Shown: positions 43,104-54,212 of the stretch, in pieces
Numbering within the stretch: the stretch's first letter is position 1
Layout of the letters: every line of letters starts with the position of its first letter
Assembly (NCBI GenBank): GCA_037576195.1
Contig: CM075101.1
Span: forward strand, 50,778,001 to 50,842,000
DNA: 64,000 nucleotides
Source of the DNA: Phytoseiulus persimilis
Lineage: Eukaryota; Arthropoda; Arachnida; Mesostigmata; Phytoseiidae
Reading direction: 5' to 3'
Position numbers and translations under genes: made by a program
The notes under the pieces: generated by a model
Told to the model about the DNA's origin: nothing
Seen by the model: the letters and a program-made list of their open reading frames with translations, nothing else
Databases searched by the model: none

Positions 43104-43514
43104 TCACGACTCAGCCCTCGGTGCGAGGATTCAAGGAGCAGGATTGGTTCTCTGGTGCATCAACGCGTACCGGGTAACCGGAAGTTTGCAAGTAGGAACT
43201 GCTAGCCATGTTCTGAGCTGCTGGTCCTCATCCATATGAGCCCAGAGTGGAGGTATCTTTATTGTTAATCGTATTCGTATCCCGAGGTTCATGGATTATT
43301 GCATTTGTTAGGCAGCTTCCGACCATCGATATGTCCATCGTTTACATTCAACGACCCCCTGGAATGATCATTCCGCCGCGGGAGATTGCAGCCCAGCGAG
43401 GGTCTCTCGCCAGAGGGTTGCAAAGATCTCCGCTTTCGTGAGAGGAACGCGGAATCTCAATTAGCTCTCAAACGATTCTTCCTTCTGCAACAGTCAGCTT
43501 TCATCTCTGTGAAG

Positions 43515-45973
43515 TCAGAAATCGCTCCCATTTTGTTTTTTAAGTAGAAACACCAACAAGACTGTGACGCAAGTTGCCAAAGCGACGATCCCAATGCTGA
43601 TCGTGATGTAGACCCAGATAGGCAGCCCTGTTTCGATAACGGTGACTTCTATTTTCAAACCCTCTTTTTTGGCGGCCTGCAATCGTATATTCAGAAACGT
43701 CATCTCGGGGAGGTTCATAGCCTTCTAGAGCTGAGCTGGGTCCGTACAATGGCAGAGTAGTTGACTGCGCACTGGTTGATTTCGTCATCAAATGAGTTGT
43801 GCTCTCCCCGAGGAAACTCACCGAAAGTATCTCATCCTTAAGATCTCCGGAATGCTTCCTGAAGGTCTTGGCCTGCATGGCTGGAAAAATATTGATTGGT
43901 TCAGCTGCCCGAGCAAATGCAGATCTGATATCCATGGTCGAATAGATGATCGAATCGATACTTTAAGGAACTTCGTTTGCAGCTAACCTCTGGAACCATC
44001 TTTCACGATGAACTCGATTGACTTCCCAAAATTGTATTCTTGGTCTTCGATGTTTGCTGCTTTTTTGGCAACCACGATGATGATGGAGAAGCCTGAACTC
44101 ATTGAAAGTTTCGGGTTCTTACCATCGTTTCTCCGGAATAGGAAGCGAGTTCCTGTGCGAGCGGAAAATGTTGAAAGCTCCAACAGCAATGTGGTATCTT
44201 CGAGTTCCCGCTGATTTTCAACGAGCTCGATAATGCCGTCTCCTTCCTTACCCGTAATCTTTTCGCTGTCACTTTCTCTCTTTTCCTGCCATGATACGGC
44301 ATCCTTTGCAGATTCGGCCCTTCGGGCAACGTTTGCATCATCTCCTTCTGATAATCCACCGTCTTTGTCGCCTGAATCTTGGTCTCCTGCCGTCGCTTCT
44401 ATCCCATTGTCACCCTTTCCGTCGTCTTCCCCTGATAATCCACCGTCTTGGTTTCCTTCATCGTCACTTCCTTGTTCTGCTTCGTGACTTTGTTCATCGT
44501 TTCCGCTCTTTTCCTTCGTTTCTCCACCTGTCTCATCAAGGTTTTCACCTCGTTCATCCTCTGTGTCTCCTTTTTGATGCTCCTCATCAGGCTTTCCCGA
44601 GATTTCATGGTCCTTCGCGTCAACCTGTCCATCCCCTCCGCCTGTGGTGCTGATCTCGGCGGCGTCTGTTCCCTCTGTCGGCTGACCATCCGTTGCAGCA
44701 GCCGTTGTGAATGTCGGCCGGTGTTCTACTTTTGTTGTCTCAGCTCCCGTTCCGTCAGTGAAGTGGTCTCCTCCAACCGTAGTGCCCCAATGTCTCCCTC
44801 CTTCGTCGTCCTTTTTCCCCTCGCCTGCAACGCGAGGACCGGTTTTCATTATCACCTTAAACATCCAAGTTGGGGGAAAGTCCATGGCGGAAAAATTCGA
44901 GCTCGCGGTGGAGCGTTTGGCCAATTACCTTTGACGATCTTCGCTATTTTTTGAACTGCGCTCGCCAGCACTTTAAGAATACTCTTCTGTACTCCTGGAT
45001 CATCCAACGGTTTCTTCGATGGAGTGGAAGCACATTATTGTGCGAAATTCTTCCTCTCATCAATATTCTATTCTTCTAGAGTAGGAAGCTTCAGTCTCCG
45101 TAACGCACCTCGCTCGGAGTGATTTTGATGAAGTCAATGATGTTGTCTTTCTCATCTTCTCTGAGCTCGCTGCGCTCTTTGGGCACCAACTCGGGCGCAG
45201 TCAACACGGGCGAAGCTGCGAGAAACACCACTCTAAAATCATTAAATCGGATGTGACATGGAACGCTCTTAAAACAGTGAGCGAACTCAATCAGTCGCTC
45301 GATCGGATCGAGCGTTTCTTCAGCACAACGGGATCGGAGTAAACTGAGCGGATCCTGCTCTTTCAGTTTGGTTCGCTTTCGCAATGTACCCTCAGACCGC
45401 CATCAGACTTTCCGATTCAACCGGAATCCAACCGCTTCCAGGACACTTTCATTCCGTAGAACCGCTGACGGCGAGGAATCCGAGTCCCCCCGTGACGCCA
45501 TCAGTTACGCTCAACCCTCCATTCCCCGCGCTGAGGCTGTGTTGAACGGCTCTCCACCGAGTCGAGGACTCCGACTCCAATTCGGAGGATGTCCTTCCTC
45601 CGATTTCTATAATCTGCCTGATGCCTCCAGAGGCACGGCAGACACTCTCAAAATCCTGAAGATGACCTACACAGCCTCGGGCTGAATCATCAACGTTTAA
45701 ATTGAGCCTCTCTCGAACAACTGCCATCAAACGAGATTCTCCAGATGCGGTTGCTATTCGGCCTCGCTGCCAAGGTCTCCAAAATCGATGTTTTGCTCTC
45801 AACGATCATTATTGACTCGATTTCCGAAAGATTCGCATTATTGTTGTTGCTATAATTCTTGATACTTCACTTTGGGTACAAACCACGACCAAAACTGATA
45901 CTGGACTACACGTGAGAATTCAAGCCACCAGCTCACCCACAAAAAAGACCCCGAGGAGAATTTGGAACTTCAT
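43515..45973 (-). CDS. P4: P-family type I membrane protein with acidic insertion
   Basis: Exon 1 (45973-45937) gives MKFQILLGVFFVG with donor G|GTGAGC. A middle exon ends REDEKDNIIDFIKITPSE|GTGCGT near 45110. The helical exon ends SILKVLASAVQKIAKIVKG at a GTAATT donor near 44930. A long exon (about 44910-43985) follows. Its first two thirds are Glu/Asp/Gly/Thr-rich (GNQDGGLSGEDDGKGDNG), and its last third is the beta-rich domain (TTLLLELSTFSARTG; SGFSIIIVVAKKAA). A short exon ends HSGDLKDEILS|GTGAGT at about 43816. The last exon 43676-43515 starts AAKKEGLKIEVTVIETGLP, has one membrane span and ends LLKKQNGSDF. It matches the last exon of P3 in phase and layout. Probable surface glycoprotein; function unknown. 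Confidence 0.6.
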
Positions 45974-46486
45974 CACCGATCCTCTAGGAGCTCAACCACA
46001 AACGCCTCCAGATGTGAACAAGAATTAAGAATGAATCCACGCGGTGGTCGCGGACGGTTTTCCACCCTCAAATGTCTCGACCAACAATGGGTGATACGCA
46101 GGCGACATTGATTTATAGTTCCTCGTTAATCGCTTTTCGGAAACTTACAGGAACATATCTCACATTATCGACGACGGATGCCCTGTGACTTTTGATTCCC
46201 AGGAATCTACCGTTGATGATTCATCTCTAAGGGGGGTTTCTGTGGCCTTCTGCTGGCTAATTCTATTCAGGATGCATTTGTGAAATATTGTAGCCTTCTC
46301 GACACGTTCAGGTGATCGAGAGTTCATAGATCTGGTAAGAGCGAGATGCATTGTGGGAATATGAAACTCATATTCGGTAACTACGGTGTGACCTTTTGTG
46401 ATCCACTTTTCGCTATCGATAGCTTGGAGGATGGCGCGTGTTCAGGTCTCTCCTTCTCGAACGGTGGTGGGCTGGGTTTTCTGGAG

Positions 46487-47044
46487 CAGCGGTGGCCAAC
46501 TGGGGGCCACCAGGAAATTACCAAGCAGACCAACGCGAGAATACTTGTGCTTGAGTTCACGTCTGCCTCGCGCAAACACCAAATTCTTACCGAGGAAACA
46601 CGGTCAGACGCGTTCCACTCCGGGTAGGAAGCGTTGAAGACAATCCTCGGGCTGCTCCATGCTGGGCGTCAACCGATTGCTGATTAGACCCACAGTTTTG
46701 GCGTTGAGCAGCCAGGGGTGAGCCGCGGATTGTTCCCACCCAACAAACATTTATAGCAGAGAAACAGATAGACGAGTGATGGAAGAAGGGTATCTGATAT
46801 ATTCTCAATTCTTTTTGAGGTTTTGGCATCACATCGATGTAGCAACGATTCCGCGACATTTCGGAGAATCAGCAGCAGCAACAATCATATTCAAGTCCAG
46901 GTTTGAGCGTCTGCTTGAATTTTCTGTAGTTCCTGCCCAATGATGTGCCATAATTTCTCTAAACTAAGAAAATCCACAAGGGGCCACTGAGTTCGAAACT
47001 GGTTGCGAAGGGGGCCACGGTGGTAAGCAGGTTGGCCACCGCTG
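46487..47044. mobile_element. hAT-type MITE (558 bp)
   Basis: Ends CAGCGGTGGCCAAC and its complement GTTGGCCACCGCTG form TIRs of about 14 bp. The flanks TTCTGGAG (46479-46486) and TTCTAGAG (47045-47052) are an 8-bp target duplication with one change. Eight-bp duplications and CAG...CTG ends starting C-A-G-x-G-G-T-G-G-C-C-A-A are hallmarks of hAT elements. The interior has no intact transposase. Confidence 0.8.
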
Positions 47045-47052
47045 TTCTAGAG

Positions 47053-48777
47053 CGTCTCCGATATGACATTTTTTTAATCGTACCACGAAGTCGAGTCCGT
47101 ACCGCTATGACTCACCGGCTAGTGATTGAACAGGGTGAGATTCGTTGCGGAGCTTGACCGTGCCAGCCCAGAAATCGCTCATCTGACAAAAACGCGTCGA
47201 GGACCAGTCGAAAACTCGTCCTCGACGCGTTCCCCATGTTTCTTCTCAGGAATGGCGTAATCGTAAGAATTCTGTATAGTTGATGACTTTTTGAAAAACC
47301 GATCCCACGGTTTCTCTCCACCCAGAAATCGCACTAATCCAGATCCAGGACTCCAGGCGATAGACCTGTATTCCCGAGTGGGAAAGGAGCAGTCGGATCG
47401 ACGCACCAACTGCGTAGCCGAGTAGTTTGAACCAATTCAAGACCTTTCCATCGTCGAAATTTTCGGTCGAATTTGGCATCTCTGAGAAGATGCTCGGGGG
47501 TATGCATAGAGGACGAGATTCAATCAAGGAATCAGCGATTTCAGGCTGATACGATTGCTTGCAGTTTTCCGGAGCCTGATGCGATTCTCGTCCTCAATGA
47601 CATTGAACGGGGTCCTTCTCCGCATTGATTCATAACGGCACGATATTAATCTCTTGTTCTTCAACGTTTCCCGGCTAGTTGTAAGGAACGATCTCAGACA
47701 AGAGAGGGCAGTTATTGAGTTGTTCTAGGAAACGCAGTCATTCTCCATGAAATGAAGAGCAGAAGGAGAGAGTGTGAAGCTCAAAGATGCCCTCGGGGCG
47801 GCTGAGTGATGATGAGGCTCTGGGTACAAGACACCAAGGTGACGAATTAAATGTCGAACACTTCGGTCATTGCAGAAACGAGAGACGGGAATCCGATGAG
47901 ATCCGTATTCATCCTCTTCTAAAGACCCCTCCAAGCGGACTGGCGAACTCATTTGCCGGGACAGTTAGTGTGGATCTTGCTACCCTCGCGAGTGTTTATT
48001 ATATTGCGAGGAACCAGAATTTCAGAGCTGTGCTTGTTTGGGGGAACAGGGAGGATACTGAGACTCGAGTCCCATTCTTCTAGGAGATCTCAGACCCGTT
48101 TCCACAACAGCATCCTGCACTGCGATTTACTCAACAATAGGCTGTAAAAGTCCTTTCGACGTGCATACCCTCGGAGTAGTCTAAGCTTGAGTCATGTGTT
48201 TGACATTCGGAGAGAATTGGGTCGTCAATTCATCTTACAAGCTTCCAAGACGCCTTGCAACTCTTGATGCGGTTTGATTTGCGCATTGGAGCGCGGCGAA
48301 ATTCCAGAAGAGATGAACCGAACGATGTAAAGAATCATTCCATCTTGGAAATTCCGTTGTTATACCTGCGCTGTGCGCGTAGTCGAAAGAAAGCACACAC
48401 GACCAAACTCTCCAGTCCCGTACCATAAAACTTTATCAATTTTACAGCACTGTTGACAGTTGACGTTGAATATCGATCATTCTCTCAGACGTATGGCAAA
48501 AAAAATCATGACGTAATAGCGGCGAGGTGGAACCAAAGTCGCGGGAGACGGATGGTTTCAGAATCGGCTGCATCCTCGCCCCCGCATTTGTGATACTAAG
48601 GGAGACCAAATCGGGAATCAGTTCGCCGTCGACTCAGCCTTTAGAGGGAGCCAAACTCACAATCAGTCTCGGTCGGAATTGTTCACAAAGCTGCAACTGT
48701 TTTGTGACCTTGCGGTTGCGAGAAATGGCGGAAGACTCAAGAAATTGAGAACCGATCTCTCAACCAGTAAGCACCAA
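47053..48777. other. no firm gene
   Basis: A minus ORF at 47527-47246 (NSTENFDDGKVLNWFKLLGY) and plus ORFs near 47.8 kb are open but lack splice sites or motifs. Nothing is recognised. Confidence 0.3.
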
Positions 48778-49155
48778 TTATACTGAATCCACATGTACTG
48801 GCGTGGGAAACGTGTTTCCCAAAGTACCCGATCTCATACCCACCTTCATTCCGGGAACCATCCCCCCTGAGACGCGGAAGGGAGGACGCAGCATCACCGA
48901 TCCTGCGTGAAAAACAGGAATGATACTTGGTTCGGCTCGTCGAAGCTCAGAAATCCTGGAATCCGAGCGGCCATCCCTCGAGAAGTCGATGCGAGGAAGT
49001 TCGCGCGAGACGTTGTAGCGAATGCCTCTGCCAACACCCTTCCCCAGAACGTTTATGCTCACGCACGCCTGCAAGCTCGCCGCTGAAGTTTCCTCCCGAG
49101 GGTAACCAACTGATTCTAACGACCACTTAAGCCGCATCGTAAGCAGAGAATTCAT
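48778..49155 (-). CDS. hypothetical ORF, 125 codons
   Basis: A true ATG start, TGA-free through MNSLLTMRLKWSLES, SLQACVSINVLGKGVGRGI and a Gly/Val/Met-rich end (VSGGMVPGMKVGMRSGTLG). No span or domain recognised. It may be an exon of a larger minus-strand gene that includes Q2 upstream. Confidence 0.3.
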   Translation of the reverse strand: MNSLLTMRLKWSLESVGYPREETSAASLQACVSINVLGKGVGRGIRYNVSRELPRIDFSRDGRSDSRISELRRAEPSIIPVFHAGSVMLRPPFRVSGGMVPGMKVGMRSGTLGNTFPTPVHVDSV

Positions 49156-49781
49156 CTCAGAGCCTCTAAATTTGCTCCCCTATTCAGTCATGAACAGACT
49201 ATTTGAAGCATCCTCGGAATGTCAACGTTCCAGTTGCCTGACAGCACTCTATCGCCCTGAGTTTTGGCGCATGGAACTACGGCCAGAACCGGTTCCAGCT
49301 GCAGGAGCAGATTTCCAGTTCAATGGAGCCGTCGACTGATTCGTTTCGAGCTGTGGTTTCCAATCCCAAGATCACGATGTGCATTCAGGACTGTTGGGTC
49401 ATATGCTCCCACCATTTTATTCAGCGCGGCCAGCGAAGTCGGGAGTGGGAACCTGCCGCATAGCCTCAGGGCTCATTTGATCACGTTCTTCCCATTGATG
49501 GAGCTCCGAGTCGTCTAGATCAGAGATTCTCAACATGTCTTCACCCGTAGCCCATCTAAAGCCGGAGAGAGGACTCCCCCCTGAATCCCGTCACGAATTC
49601 TGAGTGAGGAGACGAACCAGTCGGGCTCAAAATCATCAAATCTTGCGGAGCATCATCGAGTTTTCTGATGCCAATACAATACACACGATTCTTCCCAATT
49701 CTGATCAGGAGACAAAGCTCCTCGTTGGTGATTATCCACGGAGAATGACATCTTCCATGGCCCTCCGAGAATCCGCAGTCG

Positions 49782-50354
49782 CTATTTTTCGCCTTGTGGC
49801 TCCAGGTTGAGAGTCAACGGTCCAGATCGTGACCTCTGGATGTTTTTTGATCGAGCACCGGTCGTAGAATCGTTGACGCTGATAATTTCGACTTTCATTC
49901 CTGACCTTGGAGGCTTTGACCGTTCTGGACCCGCCCAGAGTGGAATTCTGTTCGTAAACAAGCTCGTAGTTCCAAACACGGCGATTCGACTCGAACCCAG
50001 AATATCAGTGGAGTTCTAGCAGCTCGCTGATGCGAACGCTTTCGCTTCACAGGTTGCTGCCACATTTTGGCAGCACTTGTCATGAGGAAGACGCTCACTC
50101 CATCCGAAAAATGAACGCGCAGAGAGACAGCTCAAGGCCTGCTGCTCCATGAAACCAATGAAGATGTGCTTGGGACCCCTGACGCCACGCAGAGTGTTGT
50201 GAACAGCTGCGTTGACGGTGGTGAACAGGCTCGGGTGCGATCGGTTGCATCGCAAATTTTGCGATTCGGGAGCCAACTCTATACAATTTCCGGAAACTCT
50301 CCGCCGTGCAGAAGGAGTGGGAACTTGGATAGTTGAGCCGTCAAGTAGCACCTA
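49782..50354 (-). CDS. Q2: unrecognised protein, paralogue of Q1 segment
   Basis: An exon beginning after an acceptor at 50355 (CGGTAG) contains LFTTVNAAVHNTLRG, RGPKHIFIGFMEQQALS, LSARSFFGWSERLPHDKCCQ and NVAATCEA. A further block at 49979-49782 contains PRSGMKVEIISVNDSTTG. The first block aligns without gaps over 41 residues to Q1 (VGPRHLLVAIMTEEELQ ... SCRNTAL). The second resembles Q1's VRLKFALERIGSES. Order and strand are the same as in Q1. Family unknown. Confidence 0.4.
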
Positions 50355-50974
50355 CCGATTCAGGACGAAGGTATCAATTCTGGGCTTAAATCTGTGCCCA
50401 GACGTTCCGGACGATCTCTCATGATGGCATTTTTATCCCCTCTGTTCCTGACTCCCCGAGCCGTAAATGAGGGCTGTAGCACCAATCATCAATAGACATA
50501 ATCTAATGAAGTATCGAACGAAGCTAACGCCTCCCTCTTGTGATGAAAAGGGATCACGGGTTCACAGGATTCTCGTTCCCAATCACACGGCCACAGCAAT
50601 ACGAGAATAGCGGCCTCGGGGAAGAATATTGAGAGCTATCAACTCGGTTCGGAGATCTTCGACAGCAACCCTGTGATTAGCTACGCAATTCACGCCGAGA
50701 GCCTTCCTCATGAAACTGCGGGATGAGCATCGCTGCCAAGCGCCTGAGTCTCGATGAGTTCATATCCGATCAGCTTCCGACGAGTCGGGAACCACCGCAC
50801 AGACTTTGAATCCGGAGACAAACGGAGAGCCTGACTGCGAGGGCTATGTGATGGAAACCGGGCCATAACCGTGTTCTCAGCTCCGGTTTTGCGGTTCCTT
50901 CCGGCCGTCCATGGACAGCGTCGCTCATCGAGAGTGCAACCCGAAATGATTCTGGAGTGTATCGGAGCTCACAG

Positions 50975-51139
50975 GGGCCGTTCGTCGCGCTGGTGGTGCA
51001 CATTACGGAGACAGGCTATGGGCCAGTGGGCTCGGACGATTTCCACGATCCACCAAAAGAGTATTATGTCAAGACGAGATTTGCCATCGAACCGCGGCTC
51101 CAGGACAGAAGTTTTGTGGAACTTTTGAGGCTTTTCCCT
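50975..51139 (+). CDS. hypothetical 55-codon exon
   Basis: A phase-0 exon bounded by acceptor GAGCTCACAG and donor CCT|GTGAGT. It encodes GPFVALVVHITETGYGPVG, then PPKEYYVKTRFAIEPRLQ and SFVELLRLFP. Exact codon length between canonical sites makes it a good exon candidate. Neighbouring exons and the family are not identified. Overlapping minus frames are weaker. Confidence 0.4.
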
Positions 51140-52093
51140 GTGAGTAGCCGCGTGATTTTGGCGGCCCTCCTCCGCGGCTTCCCACAGAGTGCGCGAGCCG
51201 ACAGGCTCCCCACTAGAATAGGGACTGCTTCCATATATCGAGTTCCTCGCGAGGGATGTCACCAGAGGTTCAGTGGTTCTCACACAGGCCAACCTGGTCC
51301 TCCATCATGGCCATCTTCAACCGGTCCCAGGGATACAACGGATCCCAGGGACGGGCGGGGGCCACGAGTCGAGAAACTCGACAACTCTCATTCTCGAGGG
51401 GAAAAGCTGCGCCGGGGAGAGCGTTCACGCATCGAGACTAAGGCAGCTGGGCCATAACCGGTTCTCGATAACTGGATAAGGATCGTCATCTTGGGCCGTT
51501 CTCCGTGACGTCCGGGGAAACTTTCTTCCTTCTGCTGCTTCTTTCTTCCTCGGTGCTGACAAACTCAGAAAATCATTCAGCCCGGAATCAGCGATTCCTC
51601 TACTCGCATGCACGCGACACAGTTCAAATGCCTGGAGGGTGACCGAAACCATGTATAATTTCGCATTGACTGATAACGAAAAATTTATCGCCCTTGTCTC
51701 GCTGAAATCGCTTTCGTCTGCTATGAGAGGGTTGCATGTGACTCAAATGACGCCAGCGCGCTGCTCCCCGCTTTATCTTTTTTCCGAAGCCGCAGGCCAC
51801 GTGTGGTTGCACACAATAGGTCCAGGGACACAGACCGGATAAAGCCTTCCTGTGTGGAGGTTGCCGACGCCCTTGGGTAACCGCACCCTTTCTAGCCGCA
51901 CTAAAAGTCGAGAGAGAGAGAGTAACAGTCATTTCAGCAGAGTTCTCCTGATCCTGCAGAAGAGGCGAGCGAGGCTACGACCGGAAAACTAGACCCCATC
52001 TTGAGAGCGTCAGAGATTCCCTGTTTCGTAGTCGATTCCGACATGATATCCGACGTTATTGGCATCGGGAGGGGTTTCCCGGCTGAGCCATGC

Positions 52094-52357
52094 TCAATCA
52101 TGGTTCTTAACTTCCGATTCTCCGAAGTGCCATCCTGTGGTCGAGCCAGGATCCACGAAAGTCGGTGCTGAACCAGGGGGCGCCTGTAGAATGAAGCAAT
52201 TTTCGAGACTCCGATCGAGTACATTGAGCATACTTGAGTTCGAAGTAGAACATTGCTTGTGCACTCGAATCTCATCTCCCGCTCCATTGTTGAGAGTATT
52301 CCATATTGTTGGGTCAACCGATTCAGTGGGCTTTTCGAGCCGACAGAAAACCGCCAA
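52094..52357 (-). CDS. hypothetical exon
   Basis: The minus frame contains LEKPTESVDPTIWNTLNNG and MLNVLDRSLENCFILQAP, of ordinary composition. A second, longer minus frame (52536-51934) overlaps it, and I cannot tell which is used. No family recognised. Confidence 0.25.
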   Translation of the reverse strand: MAVFCRLEKPTESVDPTIWNTLNNGAGDEIRVHKQCSTSNSSMLNVLDRSLENCFILQAPPGSAPTFVDPGSTTGWHFGESEVKNHD

Positions 52358-52766
52358 AAAAACTTCGAATATCTTCTGTTAGTGCGAAAACCGCCTCTGT
52401 GCCGCCCACTTTCAATCTCGTTTCGACGACCCTGGAACGGATTTGCCTCCGTTGGGAAGTTCTGAGCCGTCATTGATAGGGCCGACTGGAATACATTTCT
52501 AGCGGAACAACAAGCGCATGATGCATGCCTGAACACTCCGATGCATTACTCCCCTCGAGCGGAATCTGCCCGAAGACATCGCATATTCCGCTATGACCCT
52601 ATGACTAGCGATCGTTCAGAAGCTCCAAATCAGATGGACCAAATCCGGATCTCCAACAGGATCTTCTAGAAGTTTTTTGGATCTCTGTCCTGCACTAAAC
52701 TCCCTCCGAATGAGTTCTTTGTGGGCAGATCCCCGCAGGGGCCTGACTGGGGAGAAGCTACCGCCG

Positions 52767-52982
52767 CTATAGCTTCATGTTTCTGGAGCTTATCGGAGCC
52801 AGGCTCATGCTGGTCGGAAGGGCTCGGAATTCATCGTGGCCCCCGGAACGGAAAGATCGCCTCCTGTTATTGAATGTGAAAACGCCATTCCCCGTGGCTT
52901 TGCTGCACCCTGATAATGATTCGTCATTTAGGTAACGAATTTCGAGTCTCAAGGTGTTAGGACGTGACTTCATATTTGACAA
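52767..52982 (-). CDS. hypothetical exon
   Basis: The minus frame contains LRLEIRYLNDESLSG and GNGVFTFNNRRRSFRSG and ends NMKL at a stop. Coding-like, but no motif or splice site is secure. Confidence 0.2.
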   Translation of the reverse strand: MSNMKSRPNTLRLEIRYLNDESLSGCSKATGNGVFTFNNRRRSFRSGGHDEFRALPTSMSLAPISSRNMKL

Positions 52983-53766
52983 AATGTAAGCGAATCGATG
53001 AGTAGAGAAAACTAAAATCTAGAGGCCATCTGAGCCCCCCAACGAGGACAGCACAGCGAATACTCCACGTTTTCGCGCAAAACCAGCGGTGATATGTAAT
53101 CCTAGTAACCCAGAATTTTTCTTCGACTCTCCAACAAACTGAACAACGTCCTCAAAGCACTGGCTCCGCCGCAAGAGCCTGGGCACGCACGGACACGGAT
53201 TCTTCATCACCATGACATTCGAGGTGCTTTCACACATCGCAGTCGTATCGAAGTGGGCTCACGAGCCGAATGAAGTGATTCTAATTCGAAAGTGCATTTC
53301 ATCAAGTTTCTGAATCAATGGAACTGGTTTGTGAGTGAACGGCATTCCCATCATAGATCTCAGTTGCTTGGAGCATTCTGAAGGTCGATCGTGGCATCTG
53401 AAGTTGGAAGTTTGTGAAGCAGGACATGGTATGACGTGCAGCTGATGAGAAACGCAGAGCTTCCCTTCGCTGCGAAGGTACAGCAATCAAATCTAGATGA
53501 TTCCCACTGACATCAAACAAACAACAACGAGAGTCTGGCCGCGTCCCCCTCAATCAGAACTTGGCCAGCCTGTTCCCTTGTCGGGTACAGACGGATGGAT
53601 GAACAGACCCCGCGCTCAGAAAGTGTTGTTTTTCTCCATGGCGAGAAACAGGCAGCTAGTTCGATGACCGCGCTGAGTTGCCAAGACCGCTCCAGAGACG
53701 CAGCGTCCGAAGTAATTACTGTCCGAGTACTTTTCTCCTCTCTTCCCTCCACCGTCGGGCGGCCCC

Positions 53767-53773
53767 TATAAAT
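53767..53773 (+). promoter_or_regulatory. TATA box of small secreted-protein gene
   Basis: TATAAAT lies 55 bp upstream of the ATG. An initiator-like CTACAGCATT lies about 23-30 bp downstream. This implies a 5' UTR of about 30 nt. Confidence 0.7.
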
Positions 53774-53827
53774 TGACCCGAGTCTCCGGCTACAGCATTG
53801 AAATCTCGATTTCAGCAATCCCTCATC

Positions 53828-54120
53828 ATGTTCAAGACCCTCGTGAGTACCTGACGAGCATTTCGATTGAGCTCTCTGTCTTTTCGTGGAGAGTGAGCTC
53901 GATGGTGAATTTCTTTCCGCAGGTCATCGTTGCCCTTGTGGCCGTCTTCGCTGTTGCCTCCTCCCAAGTCGTCTACTCCGGATGGGCTGGAGCTCCCGCG
54001 TGGGGTGGATACGCTGCCGCCCCCGTCTACTCCGGATGGAACGGGGTCGGAGTCTACGGAGCCAACTATGCCTGGTCTGGGGTTCCCGCCTACGGTGGCG
54101 CTGTCGTTTACAAAAAGTAA
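53828..54120 (+). CDS. small secreted Gly/Tyr/Trp-rich protein
   Basis: Exon 1 (53828-53842) encodes MFKTL and ends at GTGAGT. Exon 2 (53923-54120) follows acceptor TTTCCGCAG and continues VIVALVAVFAVASSQ, completing a signal peptide. The mature part is about 50 residues: SGWAGAPAWGGYAAAP, then VYSGWNGVGVYGANYAW and GGAVVYKK. Total 70 residues. Its YSGW and GxY repeats and size resemble short arthropod cuticle, silk-like or antimicrobial Gly-rich peptides; which is not decidable. TATA box and AATAAA are in the right places, so the gene appears complete and functional. Confidence 0.85.
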
Positions 54121-54206
54121 ACGCAGTCGAAGCACGGTTGCCGACGCTCTTTACTGAAATATGCTACTGACCATCGACCGGGAATCATTCATTAAAAACT
54201 GATGTG

Positions 54207-54212
54207 AATAAA
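54207..54212 (+). terminator. polyadenylation signal AATAAA
   Basis: AATAAA 87 bp after the stop codon of the small secreted-protein gene, followed by a GT-rich stretch. Confidence 0.7.

Noticed and set aside
44291-44653. 120-codon plus ORF, His/Leu/Arg-rich
   Set aside because: Antisense of the acidic low-complexity segment of P4; biased codons explain the open frame.
45449-45802. 117-codon minus ORF as one exon
   Set aside because: Part may be P4 exon 2, but the Gly/Ser-rich end and missing splice signals did not allow a firm call, so it is only included within the P4 span.
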